Assembly (NCBI GenBank): GCA_016278325.1
Contig: JADQCB010000005.1
Span: 43,406 to 107,405 of the forward strand
Origin: Actibacterium sp.
Lineage (GTDB): Bacteria; Pseudomonadota; Alphaproteobacteria; Rhodobacterales; Rhodobacteraceae
Direction: 5' to 3'
DNA length: 64,000 bases
How positions within the stretch are numbered: the first letter of the stretch is position 1; each line of letters opens with the position of its first letter. The translations under genes were made by a program, and so were the position numbers. This document shows, in pieces, positions 18,806-28,222 of this stretch. The notes beneath the pieces are model-generated. The model searched no databases and was not told the DNA's origin. It was given only the letters and a program-made list of their open reading frames with translations.

Positions 18806-18995
18806 CCTTCTTTTTCCTTTCTCAGCCAATCCGACCGCCAATACAATTTTCCGACGACCGATCGCGCAGGTTGGTGAAAATCTGACCGGTCTCGCCATAT
18901 TCCACAAGACGCCGCCACGGTCACGTCGGAAAACCGCTCCGCCGCCCGTCCGGGCGACCATGGGCTTCGTTCTAGGCGTGGCGCGTTATGGTTCT

Positions 18996-19024
18996 GTTAC
19001 AGCAATATAACAGTTTCATGACAT
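18996..19024 (-). promoter_or_regulatory. Pho box upstream of phoU-phoB
   Basis: On the minus strand three 7-mers repeat at exact 11-bp spacing: ATGTCAT, CTGTTAT and CTGTAAC, separated by GAAA and ATTG. This is the direct-repeat layout of PhoB sites (CTGTCAT with 4-bp AT-rich spacers). It lies between the phoR stop and phoU, so phoU-phoB has its own phosphate-controlled, autoregulated promoter. Confidence 0.8.
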
Positions 19025-19066
19025 GTCGGCGATCCGGATGCGGGAAATGGCGTCACGGCGGACCGC

Positions 19067-20107
19067 TCACGCCACGGGCAGCATCACGGAAAAACGGCTT
19101 CCCTGCCCCGGCTGGCTCTCGATCCGAAAGCGGCCGCGATGGCGGTTCACGATATGCTTGACGATCGCCAGGCCCAGGCCGGTGCCGCCGACTTCGCGGC
19201 TTCGGTGATTGTCCACGCGATAGAACCGTTCGGTGAGTCGCGGGATATGCACCGGGTCGAACCCTTCGCCGCGGTCGGTGACGCTGATCGTCAGGCCCGG
19301 GCCGCGGAACGCCAGTTCACGCGCGGTGCAGGATATTTTCACCGTCACGACGCCGCCCGATCCGCCGTATTTGATGGCGTTCTCGATCAGATTGGTGAAA
19401 ACCTGGGTCAGCTGATCCGCGTCACCCGCCACCATGACCGGCGCCTCATGCCCGGTGACACTCAGCTTGACGCCAGCCGCCCGCGCCATGGGCCGCAGCG
19501 TGTGAACGCAGGAATTGACCAGCGCGACGGCGTCGATCCGGGCAGCCGGACGCACACGCTCTTCGCTTTCGACGCGCGACAGCGACAGCAGGTCGGATAC
19601 CAGCCGGTTCATCCGCTCTGCCTCGCGCGCCATGATTTCCAGAAACCGCGCGCGTGCGGCGGGATCGTCGCGCGCGGGGCCGCGCAGCGTCTCGATGAAG
19701 CCCAGAAGCGCGGTCAGCGGGGTCTTCAGCTCATGGCTGACATTGGCCACGAAATCGCGGCGGATCTGCCCGGCCTGCTCGCGCTCGGTGACATCCTCGA
19801 AGCAGACAAGCACGCCGCTTCCGTAAAGCCCTTCGACCGGCGATGCGGTGACGTCGTAAGCCGCTTCGCGCCCCATGTCGGTGGTCAGATATCGGATCCG
19901 GCGCTGCTGACGCAGGCGCAGCGCCTCTTCCACGCAATCGAGCAGCGCGGGCTGGCGCAGGACGGTGATATAGTGGCGCCCCACGCCGCCGGCGCCCAGC
20001 AGCGCCTGGGCGCGATCGTTCATCGCGCCCACCCGGTCGTCATGCGACACGAACAGCGTCGGCAAGGGTATCGCCGCCAACAGGGCCTGGGGAAAATCGG
20101 AACGCAT
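19067..20107 (-). CDS. phoR: Phosphate regulon sensor histidine kinase PhoR, soluble form
   Basis: 346 residues: PAS-like domain (about 8-110), HisKA with VSHELKTPL (His125), HATPase with NLIENAIKYGG, DRGEGF and GTGLGLAIVKH. There is no membrane helix, unlike E. coli PhoR; a soluble PhoR of this size is what I recall from Rhodobacterales. It phosphorylates PhoB under phosphate starvation. The gene is 261 bp upstream of phoU on the same strand, and is followed by the Pho box rather than by pstSCAB. Confidence 0.93.
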   Translation of the reverse strand: MRSDFPQALLAAIPLPTLFVSHDDRVGAMNDRAQALLGAGGVGRHYITVLRQPALLDCVEEALRLRQQRRIRYLTTDMGREAAYDVTASPVEGLYGSGVLVCFEDVTEREQAGQIRRDFVANVSHELKTPLTALLGFIETLRGPARDDPAARARFLEIMAREAERMNRLVSDLLSLSRVESEERVRPAARIDAVALVNSCVHTLRPMARAAGVKLSVTGHEAPVMVAGDADQLTQVFTNLIENAIKYGGSGGVVTVKISCTARELAFRGPGLTISVTDRGEGFDPVHIPRLTERFYRVDNHRSREVGGTGLGLAIVKHIVNRHRGRFRIESQPGQGSRFSVMLPVA

Positions 20108-20301
20108 TCACGGCCCCTGGAATCCATCTTGCAATCTGAGCCTTGCCCCAGGGGGCGCGCATTGTAAATGCCCCGATCACAAGGGGCTTGCCCGGCGTGA
20201 CGAATGCAGCTTAAGCTTCCAGCCATGACACGATGCGCAGCCTCCTGCGCAGGGACCGTTCCGCCCGCGCTGCCCGAGCGTCGAGAAACCGGCATTCGCC
20301 G

Positions 20302-20676
20302 ATGAGTTTCTCGGGCCCCCATCTTTCGTTGAACACGGCGCTTACAAGCAACCGGCGCGTTCTGGTCGTCGGGTTGCATCCCGACGATCTGCCGCAATGG
20401 CCGGGGCAAACCCTGTCGGCGACTCTGTGCTTTCTTCCGTTTTCCCGGCTGCGCCTGACGCTGGCCGGCGCGGCGAGTATCGATTGCGTGGTCAGCCCGC
20501 TGGTCGCGCCACGGTTCGACGCGTTGGAGGTGGCGGCCGAGCTGTCGTTGGCGGGGTTCTGCGGCAGCCTCGTTCTGATCATGCCGCGCGTTCCGCGCCC
20601 CGAGATCATTTACCGCGAACTGATGCAGATCTGTCCCGGCCTTTCGGTCGAGATGGTCGCCAAGGCGCCGCATTAA
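20302..20676 (+). CDS. Small conserved protein, possibly a degenerate receiver-like fold, unknown function
   Basis: 124 residues, divergent from phoR. The sequence alternates short hydrophobic strands and helices: RVLVVGLHPDDLP, SIDCVVSPL, FDALEVAAEL, GSLVLIMPRVPRP, then YRELMQICPG. This beta-alpha pattern resembles a CheY-like fold without the acidic pocket and phosphoacceptor. The start at 20302 gives a normal N-terminus; an upstream ATG at 20233 adds an arginine-rich stretch that is not protein-like. No signal peptide, no membrane helix. I do not recognise a function. Confidence 0.65.
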   Translation: MSFSGPHLSLNTALTSNRRVLVVGLHPDDLPQWPGQTLSATLCFLPFSRLRLTLAGAASIDCVVSPLVAPRFDALEVAAELSLAGFCGSLVLIMPRVPRPEIIYRELMQICPGLSVEMVAKAPH

Positions 20677-20780
20677 CCCCTGGTGGCGCGAAACGGATGC
20701 CCGCACTCGGGCAGCGACGCCCCCCCTGCCCGGCCTGTCCCGGTGGCGGCTGGCCATGTGGCGCGATTGGGCGCGGCAAT

Positions 20781-21962
20781 CTAGGCGCGCGCCGCCGCCA
20801 CCGCCGCGCCGATTTCCTCGATCAACAGCTCGGCCGGCTCCACCCCGACCGACACCCGGAAGAAGCCCTCGCCGATCCCCAGTGCGGCGCGCGCCTCGGG
20901 GCTGAGCGCGCGGTGCGAGCTTGACGGCGGATGCGACAGGGTGGTGCCGATATCGCCCAGCGTGGGGGCAAAGGCGATCTGCGGGCAGGCGCGGGTGAAG
21001 GCGTTGGCGGCGGCGCGTCCGCCCGCCAGTTCGAAGCTCAGCATGTTGCCGCTGCGCCGGCCCAGCAGCGCGGCGGCCCGCGCGTGGTCGGGGTGATCCG
21101 CGCGCGCGGGATAGATCACCCGCTCGACCCCCGGCATCCCGGCCAGCGCCTCGGCCAGGGCCGCGGCGTTTTCCTCGGCCCGGTCATAGCGCAGTTCGAA
21201 AGAGTAAAGCCCGCGTTCGGCCAGCCAGCAATCGAACGGGCTGGGGGTCAGGCCCAGGGTGACGGCCGTGTCGCGAATCGCCTTTTGCAGGACCGGATCG
21301 CGCGCCACCGCATAGCCCAGGGTCGCATCGGAATGCCCGGCGAGCAGTTTCGTGACCGAGTGAATGACGATGTCCGCCCCATGCGCGAACGGACGGAAGG
21401 CGCGCGGCGTGGTGAAGGTGTTGTCCACCGCCAGCAGGATGCCGCGCTTCTTCGCCAGTGCGGCAATCCCTTCCATGTCGGCCACGCGCAGGGTCGGGTT
21501 CGACACGAGCTCGATCAGGATCAGCCTGGTTTCAGGGCGCAGCGCGGCCTCGATCGCGGCGATGTCCGTCGGATCGGCAAGCGCGGTGGCGATGCCGAGG
21601 CGCGGCAGATCATCGGTCAGCATCCGCAGCGACCGGCCATAAAGCTGATCGCCCCCCAGCACATGATCGCCGGCCTTCAGGCAGCCCAGCATCACCGCCG
21701 TGACCGCCGCCATGCCCGAGCCGGTGACGACACCGCCCGACACGCCTTCCAGCCCGTCGATCTTTTCCGCCAGCACATCGGCGTTCGGGTGCCCCTCGCG
21801 CGCATAGGCATAACCCGGCACGCGGCCTTCATACTGGGCGTCCAGCGCATCGGGGCTTTCGGCGGCATAGACGACCGAGGGTTGCAACGGGGTGACCACC
21901 GGGCGCGACGCGCTTTCGGGCCATGCTGTGCGGCGCACCAATGTGCGGGGCGGTTTGGTCAT
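20781..21962 (-). CDS. Cys/Met-metabolism PLP-dependent enzyme (cystathionine lyase/synthase type)
   Basis: 393 residues, complete fold-type I enzyme of the trans-sulfuration family. PLP lysine is K205 in HSVTKLLAGHSDA; other landmarks are YAYAREGHPN, GSGMAAVTAV, LVSNPTLRVAD and AVDNTF. It acts on cysteine, homocysteine, cystathionine or an O-acyl homoserine. The trailing HPPSSSHR block and length fit cystathionine beta/gamma-lyase or methionine gamma-lyase equally well. It lies 24 bp before the carbonic-anhydrase-like gene on the same strand and may be the last gene of the yicC-gmk operon. Confidence 0.92.
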   Translation of the reverse strand: MTKPPRTLVRRTAWPESASRPVVTPLQPSVVYAAESPDALDAQYEGRVPGYAYAREGHPNADVLAEKIDGLEGVSGGVVTGSGMAAVTAVMLGCLKAGDHVLGGDQLYGRSLRMLTDDLPRLGIATALADPTDIAAIEAALRPETRLILIELVSNPTLRVADMEGIAALAKKRGILLAVDNTFTTPRAFRPFAHGADIVIHSVTKLLAGHSDATLGYAVARDPVLQKAIRDTAVTLGLTPSPFDCWLAERGLYSFELRYDRAEENAAALAEALAGMPGVERVIYPARADHPDHARAAALLGRRSGNMLSFELAGGRAAANAFTRACPQIAFAPTLGDIGTTLSHPPSSSHRALSPEARAALGIGEGFFRVSVGVEPAELLIEEIGAAVAAARA

Positions 21963-21986
21963 CTCGTCTCCTCGCGAAAGCCGGGA

Positions 21987-22517
21987 TCAGCCGATGGCGG
22001 CCAGCCCCTGGCGGAACCGGCGCATGTTGTCCTGGTAATGCCGGGCCGAGGCGCGCAACCCTTCGATCGCCGCGGCGTCGAGCTGGCGCACGACCTTGCC
22101 CGGGGCCCCCATGACCAGGCTGCCGTCCGGGATCTGCTTGCCCTCGGTGATCAGCGCCCCCGCCCCGATCAGGCAGTTGCGCCCGATCACGGCGCCGTTC
22201 AGCACCGTGGCCCCCATCCCGATCAGGGTTTCGTCGCCGATCGTGCAGCCGTGCAGCATCGCCTTGTGCCCGATGGTGCAGTCGCGCCCGATGGTCAGCG
22301 GAAAGCCCATATCGGTGTGGCAGACCGTGTTTTCCTGCACGTTGCTGCCCGCGCCGACGGTGATCGGTTCGTTGTCGCCGCGCAGGGTGCACCCGAACCA
22401 GACCGATGCGCCGTCCTCCAGCGTCACCTTGCCGATCAGGTTGGCATCGGGCGCCACCCAGAAATCGCCATCGGCAGGCAGCGTCGGGGAAATGCCGTCG
22501 AGCGTGAAAAGGGTCAT
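21987..22517 (-). CDS. Gamma-carbonic-anhydrase-family protein (left-handed beta helix)
   Basis: 176 residues built of hexapeptide repeats, with the three metal ligands of the gamma class at H67 (NTVCHTD), H84 and H89 ([10 protein letters not shown]). A C-terminal helix carries [10 protein letters not shown]. Such proteins form trimers with zinc or iron between subunits; some hydrate CO2, others have no known activity (YrdA/PaaY/CaiE type). The start overlaps the gmk stop by 4 bases, so it is translated with gmk. Confidence 0.93.
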   Translation of the reverse strand: MTLFTLDGISPTLPADGDFWVAPDANLIGKVTLEDGASVWFGCTLRGDNEPITVGAGSNVQENTVCHTDMGFPLTIGRDCTIGHKAMLHGCTIGDETLIGMGATVLNGAVIGRNCLIGAGALITEGKQIPDGSLVMGAPGKVVRQLDAAAIEGLRASARHYQDNMRRFRQGLAAIG

Positions 22518-23155
22518 GTCCGGTCCTCGAATTCCATTTGCAGGCGGCGCACGGTCTCGATCAGGCCGGGCTGCTGGCTGCGGCGCAATCGCTCGGCGCT
22601 GACGATGGTGCGCAGGCGGTCCTCGGTGACGTCCAGGTCGTCATTGACCAGAACGTAATCGTAGCTGTCCCAGTGGCTGATTTCGTCCCAGCTGCGGCTC
22701 ATCCGGCGGCGGACGGTCTCGGGGTCGTCCTGCGCGCGCTCGATCAGGCGGCGATGCAGCTCGGCGATCGAGGGCGGCAGCAGGAAGATCGACAGCACAT
22801 GTTCCTGCAGCGACGAGTTTCGGATCTGCTGCGCCCCCTGCCAGTCGATATCGAACAGGACGTCGATGCCCTCGTCGATGGCCGCGGCCACCGGGCCGCG
22901 CGGCGAGCCGTAGAAATTGCCGAACACATGGGCATGTTCCAGCATCTCGCCATCCGAAACCATGCGCCTGAACGCGGCTTCGTCGGTGAAATGGTAATCG
23001 CTGCCATCGACCTCGCCCGGGCGCGGCGGCCGGGTGGTGGCCGAGACCGAAAAGCGGATCGACGAATCCCAGTCGCGCAAGCGGCGGGCCAGGGTCGATT
23101 TTCCGGCGCCGGAAGGGGATGAAAGGATGATCAGCAGCCCGCGCCGGTCGGTCAT
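22514..23155 (-). CDS. gmk: Guanylate kinase
   Basis: 213 residues. P-loop [10 protein letters not shown] (12-21), GMP-binding [18 protein letters not shown] and [14 protein letters not shown], and lid R-residues in the [15 protein letters not shown] region. Converts GMP and ATP to GDP and ADP; essential. Four-base spacing after yicC and overlap with the next gene place it in the middle of a yicC-gmk-gCA operon; yicC-gmk pairing is widespread. Confidence 0.97.
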   Translation of the reverse strand: MTDRRGLLIILSSPSGAGKSTLARRLRDWDSSIRFSVSATTRPPRPGEVDGSDYHFTDEAAFRRMVSDGEMLEHAHVFGNFYGSPRGPVAAAIDEGIDVLFDIDWQGAQQIRNSSLQEHVLSIFLLPPSIAELHRRLIERAQDDPETVRRRMSRSWDEISHWDSYDYVLVNDDLDVTEDRLRTIVSAERLRRSQQPGLIETVRRLQMEFEDRT

Positions 23156-23158
23156 GGC

Positions 23159-24049
23159 CTATTCCACATTCTGAACCTGCTCGCGCATCTGATCTATGGT
23201 GGCCTTCAGGTCAAGGCCGATCCGGGTCAGCGTGGTGGATTGGGCCTTGGCGCACAGGGTGTTGGCCTCACGGTTGAACTCCTGCATCAGGAAATCGAGC
23301 TTGCGGCCCACCGGCCCCGCCTGCCCCAGCAATTCCCGCGCCGCCAGGACATGCGCTTCCAGCCGGTCAAGCTCTTCGCGGATGTCGGATTTCACGGCGA
23401 TCAGGGCCAGTTCCTGCGCGAGGCGGGTCTCGTCCACCGCGTCGGTATGCTCCAGCACGCGGGCCAGGTTCTCGCGCAGCGTCGCAGCCACCTGGTCGGG
23501 ACGGGCTTCGGCCGCCGCGCCGGCCGCGCCGATCAGGGTTTCGATGGTGCCGAGCTGGTCGTGCAGCGCCCCGGCCAGCGCGGCCCCCTCGGCCGCGCGC
23601 ATTTCCTCGAATGCTTCGATCAGCCCGGGCAGGTCGGACAGGATTGCCTCGCGCAGCGTCGCGGCGTCCATGTCCGGCGCCGCGGCCCGCACCACGCCGG
23701 GCCGGGCGATCACATCGGCGGCCCGCGACGGTGCAAGGTGCAGACCCTGGTCCTGCGCCGCTGCCTCGATCTGGCGCAATGCCGCAAGCGTGGCGCGCAG
23801 CGCGGCGGGGTCGAGATCCACCCCGCCGGTCTCGACATCCTGCGTTACCCGCAGGTTTACCGTGACCGCCCCACGCTTTACGCGCTGCGCGATCCGGCTG
23901 CGCAGGGCCGGCTCCAGCCCGCCGATCCAGTCGGGAAGGCGCAACCGGAGATCCAGACCGCGGGCATTGACGCCGCGCATTTCCCATGCCCAGCGATACC
24001 CTGCCCCTGCGTTGCCGGCCTCGGCAAAGCCGGTCATCGAGCTAACCAT
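23159..24049 (-). CDS. yicC: YicC-family endoribonuclease
   Basis: 296 residues. The N-terminus MVSSMTGFAEA and C-terminal LDFLMQEFNREANTLCAKAQ are the signatures of YicC N and DUF1732 domains. E. coli YicC is a metal-dependent endoribonuclease acting on small RNAs. The ATG at 24049 is preferred to the internal one at 24037 because the family starts M-x-x-SMTGFA. First gene of the operon with gmk; its upstream region holds a CtrA-type site. Confidence 0.93.
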   Translation of the reverse strand: MVSSMTGFAEAGNAGAGYRWAWEMRGVNARGLDLRLRLPDWIGGLEPALRSRIAQRVKRGAVTVNLRVTQDVETGGVDLDPAALRATLAALRQIEAAAQDQGLHLAPSRAADVIARPGVVRAAAPDMDAATLREAILSDLPGLIEAFEEMRAAEGAALAGALHDQLGTIETLIGAAGAAAEARPDQVAATLRENLARVLEHTDAVDETRLAQELALIAVKSDIREELDRLEAHVLAARELLGQAGPVGRKLDFLMQEFNREANTLCAKAQSTTLTRIGLDLKATIDQMREQVQNVE

Positions 24050-24054
24050 CGGGA

Positions 24055-24069
24055 TTAACCATTTGTTAA
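24055..24069. promoter_or_regulatory. CtrA-type binding site, perfect TTAA-N7-TTAA
   Basis: TTAA at 24055-24058 and 24066-24069 with 7 bases between, the full consensus of the alphaproteobacterial cell-cycle regulator CtrA. It sits 6 bp upstream of the yicC start and within the shared region with the divergent PAS gene. In GC-rich DNA this is unlikely by chance. Confidence 0.65.
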
Positions 24070-24104
24070 GATATCCTCTGCAAAGGCTCGAATTTTATGA
24101 GAAG

Positions 24105-24119
24105 TTAACACTTGGGTAA
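24105..24119. promoter_or_regulatory. Second, imperfect CtrA-type site
   Basis: TTAA at 24105-24108 and GTAA at 24116-24119, same 7-base spacing, one mismatch. It lies 72 bp upstream of the PAS gene start. A third lone TTAA occurs at about 24136. Confidence 0.4.
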
Positions 24120-24191
24120 CCGTTGTCGCCATAGCGTTAACACATGGCTTGGCGCGGCGACAACGGTGGGGCGCCAGGTTAGAGGTGCGAC

Positions 24192-24896
24192 GTGCAACAG
24201 GGGTTTGACGACGGGGCCGCAACGGTGGTCAGCCTGTCGGCGTTTCGAAGCAACATGCGCTATCCGATCATCAACGAGGTCGAGGCTTACTGGGAGGGGC
24301 TGCGCGACTCTCGCCCGCTTCCGCGCCGGTCCGAGCTCGATCCTAGGGCGCTGGAACCGGCGCTGGACCGTGTATTCCTGCTGGAACGGGTAACGCCCCA
24401 TGTCGTGCGATTCCGGCTGGCCGGGCAGAGTCTGCATCACTTGATGGGCATGGACGTGCGCGGCATGCCGCTGTCGGCATTGTTTACCGCCGACGCGCGC
24501 GCGGACCTATCGGCCAATATCGAGAGCCTGTTTCAAGGGCCGCGGATGGTGCGCCTGACGCTGACCGGCGAACCCGGCCTGGCCCGCCGGAAACTGGATG
24601 GCGAAATGCTGTTGCTGCCGCTTTGCGACGAGGACGGAGCCGTAAACCGCGCGTTGGGGTGCCTTGCAACCGAAGGCACGCCCGGGCGCGCTCCGCGCCG
24701 CTTTCGTATCGCAGCGACGCAAAGCCGCGACCCCTGCGGCGCCACCGGCCACCCGGTCGAACGCCCGGCGCCGGCCGCCGCAACCGCGCCCGGCTTCGCC
24801 GAGCAAGCCACGCCTTTCGACAATGCCGGATCGGCGCAGAACGATCGCCACCCGCGCGGCCGGCCGGCGCTGCGGCTGGTGAAATCCGGGGATTAG
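24192..24896 (+). CDS. PAS_5-type domain protein
   Basis: 234 residues. The part from about 28 to 155 matches the PAS_5 family pattern: PRRSELDPRALEPALDRVFLL, then FRLAGQSLHHLMG and LSALF, a sensory PAS fold found mainly in alphaproteobacteria. The last 80 residues are low-complexity and rich in A, P and R. No output domain is present, so it may act by protein contact or as a small-molecule sensor. GTG start at 24192; an ATG at 24255 is an alternative. Control by CtrA is suggested by the upstream sites. It ends 4 bases into the convergent acyl-CoA synthetase gene. Confidence 0.85.
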   Translation: MQQGFDDGAATVVSLSAFRSNMRYPIINEVEAYWEGLRDSRPLPRRSELDPRALEPALDRVFLLERVTPHVVRFRLAGQSLHHLMGMDVRGMPLSALFTADARADLSANIESLFQGPRMVRLTLTGEPGLARRKLDGEMLLLPLCDEDGAVNRALGCLATEGTPGRAPRRFRIAATQSRDPCGATGHPVERPAPAAATAPGFAEQATPFDNAGSAQNDRHPRGRPALRLVKSGD

Positions 24897-26509
24897 CGCG
24901 GGGCCGGCCATGGCCGCAGGGCGCGGCGCATGATCTTGCCGGTGGTGGTCATCGGCAGGCTGTCGGCGCGGATCACCTTGCGCGGCGCGACATGGGGGCT
25001 GATGCGCGCGCGCACGAGCGCGATCAGGGCCTCGGGCAGACCGTTCCAGTCGGCGCCTTCGCGCAGCACCACATGGGCCACGACGATCTCGGTGCGCTCG
25101 GGGTCGGGTTCGCCCACCACGGCGGCCATCACCACGTCCGGATGCGCGGCCAGGCAGTTCTCGATCTCTGACGGGCCGATGCGGTAGCCGGACGAGGTGA
25201 TCACGTCATCGTCGCGCGCGACATAGGTAAAGACGCCCGCCGCATCGCAGCGGCCCAGATCGCCGGTGCGCATCCACTCACCGATGAATTTTTCCGCGGT
25301 CTTTTCGGGCTTTCCCCAGTATTCCAGGAACATCACCGGCGTGCCGCGCTTCACGCAGATCTCGCCCAGCTCGTCGGGATCGGCGCGGGTGCCATCGGCG
25401 CGCAGCACCGCCACCTCGTGGCCCGGCACCGCCATGCCCATCGCGCCGGGGGGCGCATCCATCAGCTCGGGCACGCAGGTCACCACCAGGTTGCATTCGG
25501 TCTGGCCGTAGAATTCGCAGATCGCGATGCCCAGCACTTCGCGCGACCAGGCCAGAAGGTCCGCGCCCAGGCTTTCGCCGCCCGAGCCGATCGAGCGGAG
25601 CTTCACCCCGTCGGGCACCGGCACCCGGCGCATCAGTTTCAACGCTGTGGGTGGCAGGAACAGGTTGCGCACCTCGAGCCGCGCGATCAGATCCCAGGCT
25701 TCCACCGGGTCGAATTTGGGCATTCGCCGGGCGACGACCGGGACGCCGTAATAGAGACAGGGCATGGCCATGTCCATAAGCCCGCCGATCCAGGCCCAGT
25801 CGGCCGGCGTCCAGCCCCGATCGCCGGGCTGCGGAAAGCCGCGATGGTGCAGCTCGACCGAGGGCAGGTGTCCCAGCAGGAAACGATGCGCGTGCAGCAC
25901 CCCCTTGGGCGGGCCGGTGGTGCCCGAGGTATAGATCAGCACGGCCGGGTCGTCCGCCCGCGTCGGCACCGGATCGACCAGCGGGTCCGCCTGCGCGATC
26001 TCGTCCCAGAAAGCCCGTGTCGCCGGCCCGCCGTCGAGCGACAGCACGTCCTTCAGCGCCGGCAGGCTGTCACGGATCCCGGCCAGCTTCGCGGCGCCCT
26101 CGGCATCCGTCACCACCGTCTTCGCGCCGCTGTCGGCCAGACGGTATTCCAGCGCATCGGTCCCGAACAGGGTGAACAGCGGCAATCCGATGGCCCCCAG
26201 CTTCATCGCCGCGAAATGCGCGATCAGCACCGCCGGGTGCTGGGCCAGCAGAACCGCCACCCGGTCGCCCTGCCCCACGCCCGCCGCGGCCATCACCGTG
26301 GCCAACCGGTCAGAGGCGTCCTTCAGCGCGCCATAGCTCCAGTGCCGATCATGTTCGGAGGCGTCGATGATGGCCGTGCGGCCGGGTGCGGCCCGCGCCC
26401 AGCTGTCGCAGCAAGCCTCGGCGATGTTGAACTGCGCCGGGATGTTCCAGTGAAAGGCCGCGCGCATCGCCTCCCAGCTTTCGCGCTGCGGCACCAGGCG
26501 TCGATCCAC
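24893..26509 (-). CDS. AMP-forming acyl-CoA synthetase
   Basis: 538 residues, ANL superfamily. AMP-binding loop [11 protein letters not shown] (193-203), YGQTE in the [12 protein letters not shown] region, TGDLG, and C-terminal catalytic Lys525 in TTTGKIMRR. It adenylates a carboxylic acid and forms the CoA thioester; the GGLMDMAMP and EFYGQTECN blocks resemble medium-chain or acetyl-CoA-synthetase-like enzymes. GTG at 26509 is chosen because GGAGGGG lies 7 bases before it and because the ATG at 26527 has no ribosome site and touches an operator-like palindrome. Not in an operon with its neighbours. Confidence 0.92.
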   Translation of the reverse strand: MDRRLVPQRESWEAMRAAFHWNIPAQFNIAEACCDSWARAAPGRTAIIDASEHDRHWSYGALKDASDRLATVMAAAGVGQGDRVAVLLAQHPAVLIAHFAAMKLGAIGLPLFTLFGTDALEYRLADSGAKTVVTDAEGAAKLAGIRDSLPALKDVLSLDGGPATRAFWDEIAQADPLVDPVPTRADDPAVLIYTSGTTGPPKGVLHAHRFLLGHLPSVELHHRGFPQPGDRGWTPADWAWIGGLMDMAMPCLYYGVPVVARRMPKFDPVEAWDLIARLEVRNLFLPPTALKLMRRVPVPDGVKLRSIGSGGESLGADLLAWSREVLGIAICEFYGQTECNLVVTCVPELMDAPPGAMGMAVPGHEVAVLRADGTRADPDELGEICVKRGTPVMFLEYWGKPEKTAEKFIGEWMRTGDLGRCDAAGVFTYVARDDDVITSSGYRIGPSEIENCLAAHPDVVMAAVVGEPDPERTEIVVAHVVLREGADWNGLPEALIALVRARISPHVAPRKVIRADSLPMTTTGKIMRRALRPWPAPR

Positions 26510-26531
26510 GGGCCGTCCCCTCCGCATGAAT

Positions 26532-26545
26532 TGAACACGTGTTCA
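26532..26545. promoter_or_regulatory. 14-bp perfect palindrome before the acyl-CoA synthetase gene
   Basis: TGAACACGTGTTCA. The site lies 22 bp upstream of the GTG start and is typical in size for a TetR-family operator. TetR regulators commonly control acyl-CoA metabolism. No tetR gene is in the window. Confidence 0.55.
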
Positions 26546-26583
26546 GTTGGGCCCCGGTGGGGGCCGCTGTCAAGCCCGGGATG

Positions 26584-27078
26584 CTATCGGGTCTCCACAC
26601 TCAGTTCGCGCAACGCGGTCAAGGGGACAGCCAGCTGCCGAAACGCCGCCAGCGAGACCTGGCTGCCCGCCCCCGGTTCCGCGGCCAGCGGGCGAAGTTC
26701 GACCCGGACCGAGGCGCCGGTGGACGGGTCCACCAGCCGGCCGGGCCGCACCGCCTCGACGAGGGGGGTCTTGGCCCAGAACCCCGGATCGGCCGGGTCG
26801 CCCAGCGTTGCCACCGTCCGCCCCAGCACGCGCCAGTCTGCCGCGATGTTGCGCGTGGCGTCCTGCCTTTCGGCCAGGCTGGTCGTATCGAACTGCTCGA
26901 CCGTCCGGGCGCCCTCGGGCGGCGGCGGTGCGGGTGTGTCGGGCCGGGCGGCCGGGCGGGTCGCTTGGCCGGGCGCGGCCGCCGGATCGGTGACACCCTG
27001 CCGTGACGGTGCCACCGCGCATCCCGCCAACAGCAGCATCGTTCCGGCGGCGGACAGTAACAGGTTCGTCTTGCGCAT
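26584..27078 (-). CDS. Lipoprotein of unknown function
   Basis: 164 residues. Lipoprotein signal with lipobox LLAGC (Cys20), followed by a Pro/Ala-rich linker to about 55. The folded part carries [28 protein letters not shown] and a beta-rich tail ending [12 protein letters not shown]. The pattern recurs in Rhodobacterales, where it has at times been labelled D-galactarate dehydratase; I see no support for an enzyme. GGAGGAG precedes the ATG. It is divergent from moaA with 106 bp between. Confidence 0.8.
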   Translation of the reverse strand: MRKTNLLLSAAGTMLLLAGCAVAPSRQGVTDPAAAPGQATRPAARPDTPAPPPPEGARTVEQFDTTSLAERQDATRNIAADWRVLGRTVATLGDPADPGFWAKTPLVEAVRPGRLVDPSTGASVRVELRPLAAEPGAGSQVSLAAFRQLAVPLTALRELSVETR

Positions 27079-27184
27079 CGCTTCTCCTCCGGTCCGTCCG
27101 GGCGACAGTAGGCGGCGGGTGGATCGCGATCAACTCGCAATGAATTGGCTTGTCGTCGCCGCGCCGCGGGCCTACGTTTCACGC

Positions 27185-28192
27185 ATGACACCGCAATTGA
27201 CAGATCCCTTCGCCCGCGCAATCACCTATCTGCGCGTTTCGGTCACCGACCGCTGCGATTTTCGCTGCGTCTATTGCATGGCCGAGAACATGACCTTCCT
27301 GCCCAAGAAGGAGCTTCTGACGCTGGAAGAGCTGGAGCGCATGTGCGCGGCCTTCATCGGGCTCGGGGTCGAAAAGCTGCGCATCACCGGCGGCGAGCCG
27401 CTGGTGCGCCGCGATATCATGACCTTTTTCGACGCGATGGGCCGGCATCTCGAAAGCGGCGCGCTGAAGGAACTGACGCTGACCACCAACGGCTCGCAGC
27501 TCGAACGATTTGCCGAGGCGCTTTACGCCGCGGGCGTGCGCCGCGTGAATGTCTCGCTCGACACGCTGGACGAAGCGAAATTCGCCCGCGTCACCCGCTG
27601 GGGCCGCCTGCCGCAGGTGTTGCGCGGGATCGACGCGGCACAGCGGGCCGGTCTTCGCGTCAAGATCAACACCGTCGCGCTGAAGGGGTTCAACGAGGAC
27701 GAGCTTTTCGAACTGACCGAATGGTGCGCCGCGCGGGACATGGACCTGACCTTCATCGAGGTCATGCCGATGGGCGACCTGGGCAACGAGGATCGTGTCG
27801 GGCAATACTGGTCGCTCGACGATGTGCGCGCGCGGCTGTCCGGGCAGTATCGTCTGACCGACCTGGCCGAGCGCACCGGCGGGCCGGCCCGCTATGTCCG
27901 GCTGGAGGAGACCGGCCAGAAGATCGGCTTCATCACCCCGCTGAGCCACAATTTCTGCGAAAGCTGCAACCGGGTCCGGATGACCTGCACCGGCGAGCTT
28001 TACATGTGCCTCGGGCAGGAAGACATGGCCGACCTGCGCCCGGCCCTGCGCAATCACCCCCATGACGACGCCCCGTTGATCGCCGCGATTCACAGCGCGA
28101 TCGGGCGCAAGCCCAAGGGGCATGATTTCGACTATTCCCGGCAGCGCGCCGATGGCCAGGTCACCCGCCACATGAGCCATACCGGCGGCTGA
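27185..28192 (+). CDS. moaA: GTP 3',8-cyclase MoaA
   Basis: 335 residues. Radical-SAM cluster C24-x3-C28-x2-C31 (CDFRCVYC) and C-terminal substrate cluster C258-x2-C261-x13-C275; [11 protein letters not shown] for SAM binding; the protein ends in GG, which MoaA needs for function. It makes the first intermediate of molybdenum cofactor from GTP together with MoaC. No other mo gene is adjacent. Confidence 0.97.
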   Translation: MTPQLTDPFARAITYLRVSVTDRCDFRCVYCMAENMTFLPKKELLTLEELERMCAAFIGLGVEKLRITGGEPLVRRDIMTFFDAMGRHLESGALKELTLTTNGSQLERFAEALYAAGVRRVNVSLDTLDEAKFARVTRWGRLPQVLRGIDAAQRAGLRVKINTVALKGFNEDELFELTEWCAARDMDLTFIEVMPMGDLGNEDRVGQYWSLDDVRARLSGQYRLTDLAERTGGPARYVRLEETGQKIGFITPLSHNFCESCNRVRMTCTGELYMCLGQEDMADLRPALRNHPHDDAPLIAAIHSAIGRKPKGHDFDYSRQRADGQVTRHMSHTGG

Positions 28193-28194
28193 CG

Positions 28195-28211
28195 GCGCCC
28201 CGTCGGGGCGC
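28195..28211. terminator. Short GC-rich hairpin between moaA and the TauE-type gene
   Basis: GCGCCCC/GGGGCGC stem of 7 bp with a GTC loop, placed between two convergent stops (28192 and 28223). There is no T-run on either strand. Confidence 0.45.
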
Positions 28212-28222
28212 GCTTGCGCCAT

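Noticed and set aside
18806-18961. N-terminal extension of phoU, or remnant of pstB
   Set aside because: The translated sequence shows no ABC ATPase motif; the Shine-Dalgarno before 18805 and family length set the start there.
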